Assembly (NCBI GenBank): GCA_028866335.1
Contig: JAGWIL010000044.1
Coordinates: 1 to 10,070, forward strand
Source of the DNA: Rhodospirillales bacterium
Lineage (GTDB): Bacteria; Pseudomonadota; Alphaproteobacteria; Acetobacterales; Acetobacteraceae
DNA: 10,070 bases
Direction: 5' to 3'
Of the stretch, positions 1 to 5,732 are shown in pieces (positions within the stretch are counted from its first letter, which is position 1; the number at the start of each line of letters is the position of its first letter). Both the position numbers and the translations under genes were made by a program. The notes beneath the pieces are model-generated. The model saw nothing but the letters and a program-made list of their open reading frames with translations, did no database searches and was not told the origin of the DNA.

Positions 1-392
1 CGATATTTATCGAATTTGTAAGCGCGCAGACGGGCACCCAGGGCAATTTCCGCCGCCTGTTCCGCGGTGAAGTTGGTGGTGAGAATCGTCGCCTCGGTTT
101 CCTTGCCAAGGGCTGCGGTGATGGCGGCACCCAGCAGCTCTGCCCGGCGTGGTGCATCATCCTTGCCCGTGCCGATAAGGATAACGCGCTTATAAGCCCC
201 GGCATTATAAATGTTCAGGTTCTGGCCAGATTTGCCGGTGAATTCGGCGGCCGCCATCGCCTTGCTCAGCGCCGCGTTCAGTTTCTCGTCCAGCACAGCG
301 GCTTCGCCGCTTAAGGGCAGGCCCTCGCCCACCGGCAGCACCAGCACGCCATCCTTGGGCAGCGCCAGTTTTCCGAACACGATCTCAACCAT
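1..392 (-). CDS. pepA: Leucyl aminopeptidase (cytosol aminopeptidase, M17 family), N-terminal part
   Basis: Reading leftwards from the ATG at 392, about 130 codons run off the window edge. The visible part is the N-terminal non-catalytic (macro-like) domain of M17 leucyl aminopeptidases: an opening beta strand MVEIVFGKL, the core strand YKRVILIGTGK, and the family-typical GARLRAYKFDKY near the window edge. The catalytic di-metal domain lies outside the window. The family removes N-terminal residues from cytosolic peptides and in some bacteria also binds DNA. I chose the start at 392 because GGAG lies 9 nt upstream; an in-frame ATG at 407 is possible but has a poorer ribosome-binding site. The gene is divergent from cysQ, with 85 bp between the start codons. 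The identification rests on these N-terminal motifs alone. Confidence 0.88.
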   Translation of the reverse strand, partial: MVEIVFGKLALPKDGVLVLPVGEGLPLSGEAAVLDEKLNAALSKAMAAAEFTGKSGQNLNIYNAGAYKRVILIGTGKDDAPRRAELLGAAITAALGKETEATILTTNFTAEQAAEIALGARLRAYKFDKY

Positions 393-430
393 GCGACCCC
401 ACTCCATTTCTTGATGGGCCGAGCATATCA

Positions 431-446
431 CCAGGTTACAACTTGG
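431..446. promoter_or_regulatory. Imperfect inverted repeat between pepA and cysQ (possible operator)
   Basis: The 16-bp segment CCAGGTTACAACTTGG matches its own reverse complement at 13 of 16 positions, with half-sites CCAxGTT and AACxTGG. It sits in the 85-bp gap between the divergent starts of pepA and cysQ, where a regulator could act on both genes. I recognise no particular regulator's consensus. Dyads of this size also arise by chance, so this is only a candidate. Confidence 0.22.
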
Positions 447-477
447 CCAGCCATGGCAGCGGGGGTACAGACAAGCC

Positions 478-1233
478 ATGCAGGAGCTACTGACCCTCGC
501 CGTGCGTTTGGCTGATGAGGCCGCCGCTGCCATCCGGGCGATCCGCGCGGCGGGCTTTACCGTGGAGACCAAGGCCGACGCCACCCCGGTGACGCTGGCG
601 GACCAACAGGCCGAGGCGCTGATTACCGCCGGGCTGCGCGCCGCCGCGCCGGATATTCCCGTGGTGGCGGAGGAGGAGGTGGCCGCCGGGCGCATCACCG
701 CCCCGGCTGCGCGCTATTGGCTGGTGGACCCGCTGGATGGCACGCGCGAGTTTGCTGCCGGGCGGGATGAGTTCGCGGTGTGTATCGGGTTGATTGAAAA
801 CGGCGCGCCGGTGCTGGGGGCCGTGGCCTCCCCCGCGCTGAATGAGCTGCATTTTGGCGTGGTGGGGCAGGGGGCCTGGCGACGAAAAAACGGGATGGAG
901 AAAAATATATCCGCCCGCCATGTGCCGCCGGAAGGGCTGACGGTGTTCGCCTCCCGGCATTACCAAGATGCGCCGGAGCTTGCCGCTTGCCTTGCCCGGC
1001 ACAAGGTGGCACAGCTCACCAATATTGGCTCGGCTTTGAAATTCCTGCGTCTGGCCGAAGGAAATGCGGATTTCTACCCGCGCCTTGGCCGCACCATGGA
1101 GTGGGACACAGCCGCGCCGCAGGCGGTGCTGGAGGCTGCTGGCGGGATGGTGCTCACCGCAGCCGGTGCGCCGTTGCGCTACGGCAAGCCGGGTTGGGAG
1201 AACGCAGATTTCTTTGCCTGGGGAAAGCTATAA
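478..1233 (+). CDS. cysQ: 3'(2'),5'-bisphosphate nucleotidase CysQ (inositol monophosphatase superfamily)
   Basis: The 251-residue product is a metal-dependent phosphatase predicted to convert 3'-phosphoadenosine 5'-phosphate, a by-product of sulfate assimilation, to AMP. The superfamily metal ligands are visible: glutamates in VVAEEE (about residues 65-66), the signature VDPLDGTREF with D84 and D87, and EWDTAAPQAVLEAAGG with D210. The N-terminal KADATPVTLAD motif and the C-terminal ADFYPRLGRTMEWDTAA region favour CysQ over SuhB-type inositol monophosphatases. The length is normal for CysQ. No sulfate-assimilation gene is adjacent. A run of Gs 10-15 nt before the ATG is a weak ribosome-binding site. 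The stop codon overlaps a TATAAT sequence that may serve the next gene. Confidence 0.92.
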   Translation: MQELLTLAVRLADEAAAAIRAIRAAGFTVETKADATPVTLADQQAEALITAGLRAAAPDIPVVAEEEVAAGRITAPAARYWLVDPLDGTREFAAGRDEFAVCIGLIENGAPVLGAVASPALNELHFGVVGQGAWRRKNGMEKNISARHVPPEGLTVFASRHYQDAPELAACLARHKVAQLTNIGSALKFLRLAEGNADFYPRLGRTMEWDTAAPQAVLEAAGGMVLTAAGAPLRYGKPGWENADFFAWGKL

Positions 1234-1234
1234 T
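1229..1234 (+). promoter_or_regulatory. Candidate -10 element for the lipoprotein genes
   Basis: A perfect TATAAT hexamer spans the cysQ stop codon, 43 nt upstream of the first lipoprotein start. No good -35 hexamer is present 16-18 nt upstream; the best is an AGATTT-like sequence at about 1206-1211. The position is right for a promoter, but support is limited to the -10 match. Confidence 0.3.
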
Positions 1235-1277
1235 CCTGCCCTAATGCAGCCATCGTACGGCGCACTATATCATAGTC

Positions 1278-1832
1278 ATGAAACGCGCACTTCTCCCCTT
1301 GTTGTTTGTAAGCCCGCTGCTCGCGGGCTGTGTTTATGGCCCTGATGGCTATGGCGGTGGTGGCGGGGGTTATTCCTCCGGCTACTCCTCCGGCTATTAC
1401 GCCCCCTCTGGTGGGTATTACGATGGCTCGCCGGGTTATGTTTCCGGTGGCCCTACCATTGTGGGCGTGTTTGGCGGCGGCGGCGATGGCGGCCATTACG
1501 ATCACGACCATGGCGATGGCCATGGCGGGGGGTGGAACGGCGGCGGCGACCATGGCAACGGCGGTGGCGACCATGGCGGCCCGCCCCCAGGTGGTGGCTG
1601 GAACGGCGGTGGCGACCATAGTGGCGGTGGCGACCATGGCGGCCCGCCTCCCGGTGGTGGTTGGAATGGCGGTGGCAACCATGGCAACGGCGGTGGGGAC
1701 CATGGCGGCCCGCCTCCTGGTGGTGGTTGGAATGGCGGTGATAATCATGGCGGTGGCGGCGAGCAACATTACACCCCGATGAGCGGCGGCGGGCATGGCA
1801 GCCCGCCCACACCGGGCCATTTGATTGATTGA
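1278..1832 (+). CDS. His/Gly-rich repeat lipoprotein of unknown function
   Basis: The 184-residue protein begins with a typical lipoprotein signal: MKR, a hydrophobic stretch, and the lipobox LLAGC with the predicted lipidated cysteine at residue 18. The mature part is almost entirely low-complexity. There is a Tyr/Gly/Ser-rich section (about residues 19-60), a short YDHDHGDGH patch, then about 3.6 tandem copies of a 21-22-residue unit rich in Gly, His, Asp, Trp and a Pro triplet (residues 83-161). No enzyme domain is visible. The many HxxGGGDH-type sequences suggest metal binding or an extended, flexible envelope protein, but this is inference. The downstream gene encodes a shorter lipoprotein with a similar start (CVxGPxG) and composition, so the two are probably paralogues. 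There is no clear Shine-Dalgarno before the ATG. The clean lipobox and tandem architecture argue for a real gene rather than a compositional artefact. Confidence 0.78.
   Translation: MKRALLPLLFVSPLLAGCVYGPDGYGGGGGGYSSGYSSGYYAPSGGYYDGSPGYVSGGPTIVGVFGGGGDGGHYDHDHGDGHGGGWNGGGDHGNGGGDHGGPPPGGGWNGGGDHSGGGDHGGPPPGGGWNGGGNHGNGGGDHGGPPPGGGWNGGDNHGGGGEQHYTPMSGGGHGSPPTPGHLID
1524..1760 (+). repeat. In-frame tandem repeat, 63-66 bp period, inside the first lipoprotein gene
   Basis: Three full units of 66, 63 and 66 bp and a truncated fourth each encode GGGWNGGG followed by DH/NH-G-N-GGGDHGGPPP. They begin at about 1524, 1590, 1653 and 1719. The units are very similar at DNA level and always a multiple of three long, so copy-number change would keep the reading frame. 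The second unit lacks one codon (DHSGGGDH instead of DHGNGGGDH). Confidence 0.85.
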
Positions 1833-1903
1833 CGTGGCTTTCGGCGAGGCGCGCTCAAATAGTGAAATGTTCTGAAATCCTGCTTTTTGAGGAGACTAAA
1901 AAC

Positions 1904-2095
1904 ATGAAGAGACTCATTCTTATTCCCCTGCTTCTGCTCGGCCTTTCAGGTTGCGTTTGGTACGGCCCAGGCGGCTGGGACCACCATGATGGCGGTGGCT
2001 GGTATGGCGGCGGTGGCGGCTGGCATGGTGGTGATGGCGATGGCGGCTGGCACGGCGGCGACGGCGGCGGTGACTGGCATGGCGACGACCACTAA
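1904..2095 (+). CDS. Small Gly/His/Trp-rich lipoprotein of unknown function
   Basis: The 63-residue protein starts at the ATG at 1904, preceded by a strong GAGGAGA ribosome-binding site at 1889-1895. An in-frame start at 1829 would overlap the previous gene and bury the signal peptide, so I reject it. The signal MKRLILIPLLLLGLSGC has the lipobox LSGC with the predicted lipidated Cys17. The mature chain of about 47 residues is mostly Gly, with six Trp, six His and many Asp, in repeats resembling GGWHGGDGDGG. No domain is recognisable. It lies 71 bp after the larger lipoprotein, shares its CVxxGP-type mature start, and is followed by a strong terminator. The acidic-His composition could bind cations, but this is inference. 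Its short length would make it easy to miss in automatic annotation. Confidence 0.75.
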   Translation: MKRLILIPLLLLGLSGCVWYGPGGWDHHDGGGWYGGGGGWHGGDGDGGWHGGDGGGDWHGDDH

Positions 2096-2107
2096 GCGCT
2101 ACGAATA

Positions 2108-2139
2108 AAAAGCCCCGGCATTTGTGTGCCGGGGTTTTT
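2108..2139. terminator. Bidirectional intrinsic terminator between the lipoprotein and phyH genes
   Basis: A perfect 8-bp GC-rich stem, CCCCGGCA (2113-2120) and TGCCGGGG (2127-2134), encloses a 6-nt loop. It is followed by TTTTT on the plus strand and preceded by AAAAA, giving a U-tract in both directions. It lies 12 nt after the stop of the plus-strand lipoprotein gene and just beyond the stop of the minus-strand phyH gene. It can therefore end both convergent transcripts. Confidence 0.88.
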
Positions 2140-2145
2140 AAACAT

Positions 2146-3027
2146 TCAGGCAGCCGGGTCGCCGAACCTTACGTAAGTTTGGTCATTCTCATCGCGGACA
2201 CGGAATTGCTCCAGAATATCCGGGCGATGGTTCACGCCGGAAAAATGCGAGATGAGCGAGCGGCGCTCTTTGCCGGGCGTTTTCGCCAGCGAGCCCTGGT
2301 GCATCAATCTCGCGTGCCAGATCAGTACATCTCCCCGTTTTGCCAGGAAGGATTTCGACTTCTGCCGGCGCAGCTTCATCTCATATTCCACCGCCGGGGT
2401 GGTGAAGAATTCAGATGTTTTTGGCCAGTGCAGCTCATGCACGTCCTTGCCGGATTTGCCCAATAGTTCACGCACTTTCTCGCCGCGCATCAACGGCCAG
2501 CGATGTGAGCCGGGAATATATTCGAATGGGCCGCAATCCGGCTCGATATCGCCAAGTGCGATCCATACCGCCGCGTACCAGCAATTAACGAAAGAAGGGT
2601 TCAGGTAATCGTCCTGATGCCAGGCGCGTTGCGATGTGACCCAATTGGTAAGGCAGAGATGCAGCATCATCTCCTCACCGATCACCAGTTTCAGCTTTTC
2701 CATCAACGGCGGATAAAGTGAGAGCTGACGCATCTCCGGCACAAACTGATAGGAATGCCCTTCAACCCAGCCGCCCGGGCGCTCATAGGCCTCGCGACGT
2801 TTGATATAGGGTTGGGTTATTTCATCCGGAATAAAATCGCGCAGGATCAGCACGCCGTCGCGCCGCCATTCCACCTGTTCTGGGGTGAGGGTGGAGGTGT
2901 CCAGGGCTGAACGGTCCAGCCGCGGCAACATTTCTTCCGGCGGCGGAGCGGAAAAATCCGCGTAGCGAATGGCAGGTGCCTTTTGGCCCGTCGCCAGGCG
3001 ATCAGTTAGTGCTTTGATGAAACCCAT
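2146..3027 (-). CDS. Phytanoyl-CoA dioxygenase (PhyH) family Fe(II)/2-oxoglutarate oxygenase
   Basis: The 293-residue product has the marks of a non-haem iron, 2-oxoglutarate-dependent oxygenase of the PhyH family. The HxD iron ligands are H137 and D139 in AWHQDDY. They are followed by the family's GPFEYIPGSHRW segment (about 166-177), the distal iron-binding His in WHARLMHQGS (H243), and the co-substrate-binding Arg in ERRSLISHF (R255/R256). The domain starts with DGVLILRDFIP, and the length is normal. Such enzymes hydroxylate small molecules or lipids; the substrate cannot be read from the sequence. The start is 21 bp after the trpA stop, with GGGGAAG as ribosome-binding site, so it is probably co-transcribed with trpBA. 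No tryptophan-related activity is established for it. A shared terminator follows its stop. Confidence 0.9.
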   Translation of the reverse strand: MGFIKALTDRLATGQKAPAIRYADFSAPPPEEMLPRLDRSALDTSTLTPEQVEWRRDGVLILRDFIPDEITQPYIKRREAYERPGGWVEGHSYQFVPEMRQLSLYPPLMEKLKLVIGEEMMLHLCLTNWVTSQRAWHQDDYLNPSFVNCWYAAVWIALGDIEPDCGPFEYIPGSHRWPLMRGEKVRELLGKSGKDVHELHWPKTSEFFTTPAVEYEMKLRRQKSKSFLAKRGDVLIWHARLMHQGSLAKTPGKERRSLISHFSGVNHRPDILEQFRVRDENDQTYVRFGDPAA

Positions 3028-3048
3028 GGATCGCTTCCCCGCCGTTAT

Positions 3049-3849
3049 TCAGGCCGCCTTACTTACAGCCTTAACGCCTTCCGCCAATGCGCGAACATCG
3101 CGGATCACCGCCTCGGGGCTTTCCTTGCATAATGTCTCGATCAGCACGGAGGCGACAATCGCGGCATCGGCATGGGCCACTACGGTGGCAGCCTGTTCAG
3201 GCGTGCGCACGCCAAACCCGACCGCGATCGGCAGGTTTGTCGCGGCGCGAATGCGGGGAATATCCCGCGCCAGGTCTGCGGCACTTGCCGTGCGCGTGCC
3301 GGTGATGCCGGTGATGGAGACGTAATAGACAAAGCCGGAGGAGCCTTCCAGCACCTGTTTCAGCCGCACATCGCAGGTTGTGGGGGCGATGAGGCGGATA
3401 ATGTCCAGCCCATTGGCATTGGCATCCGGCAGCACAAGGTCGGCCTCTTCAGGGGGCAGGTCGACAATGATAAGCCCATCCACCCCGGCGGTGGCCGCAT
3501 CCTCGCAGAAGGCTTTCACGCCATAGGAGCAGATGGGGTTGAGATAGCCCATGAGCACCAGCGGGGTGTGGCGGTTTTGCCGCCGGAATTCATGCACCAG
3601 CCCCAGCACGCCTTTCAAGGTGGCACCTGCCAGCAGCCCGCGCCTGCCAGCGGCCTGGATGGTGGGGCCATCGGCCATCGGGTCTGTGAACGGCATGCCG
3701 ATTTCGATGATGTCGGCACCATTTTCCGCCATGCCGTGCAGCAGCATCAGGGAGGTTTCGCGGTCGGGGTCGTAGGCTTCCACGAAGGGAATAAGCGCGC
3801 CCTGGCCGGCCTGGCGCAGGGCAGCGAACACGCCAGCGATGCGGCTCAT
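3049..3849 (-). CDS. trpA: Tryptophan synthase alpha subunit
   Basis: The 266-residue TIM-barrel subunit cleaves indole-3-glycerol phosphate to indole and glyceraldehyde-3-phosphate, passing indole to TrpB. Numbering coincides with the enteric enzymes in the first half: catalytic E49 and D60 lie in [19 protein letters not shown]175 and T183 in [13 protein letters not shown], and the phosphate-binding GFGV at 211-214. The length is normal. One oddity is the strand-1 loop, usually FVTAGDP or FVTLGDP. Here it is FVEAYDP, with Glu and Tyr at positions 24 and 26 in place of the usual Thr and Gly. The start overlaps the trpB stop by 4 bp (ATGA), implying translational coupling. Tryptophan synthase subunits work as an alpha2-beta2 complex in the cytosol. 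accD, which commonly follows trpA in alphaproteobacteria, is replaced here by phyH. Confidence 0.97.
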   Translation of the reverse strand: MSRIAGVFAALRQAGQGALIPFVEAYDPDRETSLMLLHGMAENGADIIEIGMPFTDPMADGPTIQAAGRRGLLAGATLKGVLGLVHEFRRQNRHTPLVLMGYLNPICSYGVKAFCEDAATAGVDGLIIVDLPPEEADLVLPDANANGLDIIRLIAPTTCDVRLKQVLEGSSGFVYYVSITGITGTRTASAADLARDIPRIRAATNLPIAVGFGVRTPEQAATVVAHADAAIVASVLIETLCKESPEAVIRDVRALAEGVKAVSKAA

Positions 3850-5063
3850 ATCGTGGTTCCCAGATGTTTGGCGACGGTGAAGATGTCTTTATCCCCGCGG
3901 CCGGAGAGGTTGAGCAGGATGATTTCATCCTTGCCCATCTTGGGTGCGATTTTCATGATGTGCGCGATGGCGTGGGCGCATTCCAGCGCCGGAATAATGC
4001 CTTCCAGCTTCGAGCAGAGCTGGAAAGCCTCCAGCGCCTCGTCATCGGTGATGCCGACATATTCCACGCGCTTGATGTCATGCAGCCAGCTATGTTCCGG
4101 CCCGATGCCTGGATAATCCAACCCGGCGGAGATGGAGTGGGCCTCCAATATCTGCCCGTCCTCATCCTGCAGCAGATAGGTGCGGTTGCCGTGCAGCACG
4201 CCAGGGCGGCCCATGTTCAGGCTGGCCGCGTGTTCGCTGGTGTGCATACCCTTACCAGCGGCTTCCACGCCGATAAGGCGGACGGAGGCTTCATCCAGGA
4301 AGGTGTGGAACAGGCCGATGGCGTTGGAGCCGCCACCCACGGCGGCGATGGCGATATCCGGCAGGCGTCCTTCAGCCTGTATGAGCTGCGCGCGCGCCTC
4401 ATCGCCGATCACGCATTGGAAGTCGCGCACCAGCTCCGGGTAGGGATGCGGCCCGGCGGCGGTGCCGATGATGTAGAAGGTGTCGTGCACATTCGCCACC
4501 CAATCCCGCAGGGCGTCGTTCATGGCATCCTTCAGTGTGGCGGCACCGGAGGAAACAGGGATCACCTCCGCGCCCAGCAGCTTCATGCGGAACACGTTGG
4601 GTTTTTGGCGTTCAACGTCCACGGCACCCATGTAAACCGTGCAGGGCAGGCCAAACAGGGCGCAGACCGTGGCGGTGGCGACGCCATGCTGCCCGGCGCC
4701 GGTCTCCGCGATGATGCGGGTTTTGCCCATGCGCTTGGCCAGCAGAATCTGGCCGACGCAATTATTGATCTTGTGCGCGCCGGTATGGTTCAACTCCTCG
4801 CGCTTAAAGTAGATTTTGGCCCCTCCGAGATGTTCGGAAAGCCGCTTGGCATGCCAAAGCGGGCTGGGCCGCCCAACAAAATCCTTCAGATAAAATTCAA
4901 GCTCTGCCTTGAATTGCGGGTCAGTTTTGGCGGTTCGGTAGGCCTGTTCCAACTCAAGGATCAGCGGCATGAGCGTTTCAGCCACATAGCGGCCGCCGAA
5001 TTCGCCGAAGCGGCCGCGCGCATCCGGCCAGGCGCGCAAGCTGTTGGGTGTGTGGTCGTTCAT
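3846..5063 (-). CDS. trpB: Tryptophan synthase beta subunit
   Basis: The 405-residue PLP enzyme condenses indole with L-serine to make tryptophan. The PLP-binding lysine is K98 in HTGAHKINN. The catalytic glutamate is E120 in [11 protein letters not shown], the phosphate-binding loop is GGGSNAIG (243-250), and the C-terminal NLSGRGDKD is canonical. N-terminal [17 protein letters not shown] is typical of TrpB1-class proteins, which pair with TrpA. The start has a modest AGAAG ribosome-binding site. No trpF lies directly upstream, unlike the frequent trpF-trpB-trpA order; the upstream neighbour is a divergent ferritin-like gene 134 bp away. I see no leader peptide rich in Trp codons and no attenuator hairpin in that gap. 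Confidence 0.98.
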   Translation of the reverse strand: MNDHTPNSLRAWPDARGRFGEFGGRYVAETLMPLILELEQAYRTAKTDPQFKAELEFYLKDFVGRPSPLWHAKRLSEHLGGAKIYFKREELNHTGAHKINNCVGQILLAKRMGKTRIIAETGAGQHGVATATVCALFGLPCTVYMGAVDVERQKPNVFRMKLLGAEVIPVSSGAATLKDAMNDALRDWVANVHDTFYIIGTAAGPHPYPELVRDFQCVIGDEARAQLIQAEGRLPDIAIAAVGGGSNAIGLFHTFLDEASVRLIGVEAAGKGMHTSEHAASLNMGRPGVLHGNRTYLLQDEDGQILEAHSISAGLDYPGIGPEHSWLHDIKRVEYVGITDDEALEAFQLCSKLEGIIPALECAHAIAHIMKIAPKMGKDEIILLNLSGRGDKDIFTVAKHLGTTI

Positions 5064-5157
5064 CCTGTGCTTCTAGCGCAGCAATCTGGCAGGATAAAGG
5101 AGTGATGAGACTTCTAACTTGATTGAAAACGTCAGGCGGGCTACCAATGAAGGTATA

Positions 5158-5176
5158 AATGAGAACGATTCTCATT
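5158..5176. promoter_or_regulatory. Fur-box-like operator upstream of the ferritin-like gene
   Basis: AATGAGAACGATTCTCATT is an inverted repeat with 8-bp arms (AATGAGAA / TTCTCATT) around a 3-bp centre, extendable by one more A/T pair. It closely resembles classical Fur boxes of the AATGAGAATNATTCTCATT type. It overlaps a TATAAA -10-like sequence (5154-5159) and lies 21 bp before the ferritin-like start codon, so a bound repressor would block that promoter. It is also 95 bp upstream of divergent trpB. The regulator is inferred from the motif alone. Confidence 0.72.
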
Positions 5177-5197
5177 TACTTTTTTTGAGGACAGATA

Positions 5198-5722
5198 ATG
5201 TTCGAGCAAGGCGCGGTCGGCGATAATCATTTCCTGGGGGATGTGCAGCGTTTGCGCGTAACGGCCCAGACCATGATGGCCTGTGGCGGTGAGCCTGTTG
5301 GGCTGTTGCAGACCGCCATGTCCGCCGAGATTGCCTGTGTTCTGCGTTACAGCATGATCGCCGTTTCCGCCGATGGGTTGGAGAATGAATGGGTGGCCAC
5401 CGAATGCGCCGCCCAGGCCGCCGATGAGCGCGCGCATATGGTGAAGCTGGCCGAGCGGATTACGGAGCTGGGCGGCAAGCCGGATTATTTTGCCGCCAGC
5501 CTCGCCACGCGCCATATGGCACCGGAAGCCTCCAAGGGCTGCCTGCCGCGCCTGTTAAAGGAAAACCTGGCCGCAGAACAATGCGTGATCGAATTATACC
5601 GCGAACTTTCCACGCATTTCGTTGGTGACGCGAAGACCCAGACGCTGCTGGACCATATCCGCGCCGAGGAGGAAGCCCATACCAGCGATTTGGAAGACCT
5701 GCTGCAAACGCAACTGATTTAA
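5198..5722 (+). CDS. Bacterioferritin-like (ferritin-like four-helix) protein, probably without haem
   Basis: The 174-residue protein has the ferroxidase di-iron ligand set in the bacterioferritin order. E44 is in SAEIACVLRY, E77 and H80 in DERAH, E127 in LAAEQCVIELYRE, and E158 and H161 in EEEAH. The sequence MVKLAERITELGGKP after the first ExxH is typical of bacterioferritins. The haem-ligating Met that normally follows the first ExxH glutamate is replaced by Arg78, so haem binding between subunits is unlikely. About 26 extra residues precede the usual first helix. The likely role is oxidation and storage or detoxification of iron in the cytosol. The start is well set by GAGGA 7 nt upstream of the ATG. 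A Fur-like operator overlaps its promoter region. It converges with the isocitrate dehydrogenase gene, with 10 bp between the stops. A Dps-like or other ferritin-like role remains possible. Confidence 0.85.
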   Translation: MFEQGAVGDNHFLGDVQRLRVTAQTMMACGGEPVGLLQTAMSAEIACVLRYSMIAVSADGLENEWVATECAAQAADERAHMVKLAERITELGGKPDYFAASLATRHMAPEASKGCLPRLLKENLAAEQCVIELYRELSTHFVGDAKTQTLLDHIRAEEEAHTSDLEDLLQTQLI

Positions 5723-5732
5723 CCGCTCTGGT

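Noticed and set aside
1524..1760. Possible CRISPR-like repeat array
   Set aside because: The units are head-to-tail coding repeats without unique spacers and keep a 3-nt periodicity.
1179..1820. 213-codon minus-strand frame rich in Ala, Met, Thr and Val repeats opposite the first lipoprotein
   Set aside because: The repeats simply mirror the tandem repeat of the sense gene. The sense strand has a proper lipobox signal peptide, and this frame has no recognisable domain.
1829..1903. An earlier in-frame start for the second lipoprotein
   Set aside because: It would overlap the preceding stop codon and place 25 residues before a clear signal peptide; the ATG at 1904 has a much better ribosome-binding site.
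3864..5105. 413-codon open frame on the plus strand opposite trpB
   Set aside because: It is the antisense of a firmly identified trpB gene with catalytic motifs. Long antisense frames are common in GC-rich coding DNA, and the translation shows no domain.
5064..5175. trp leader peptide or attenuator upstream of trpB
   Set aside because: A minus-strand frame runs through the region, but it has no cluster of Trp codons and no terminator-like hairpin with a T-run was found.
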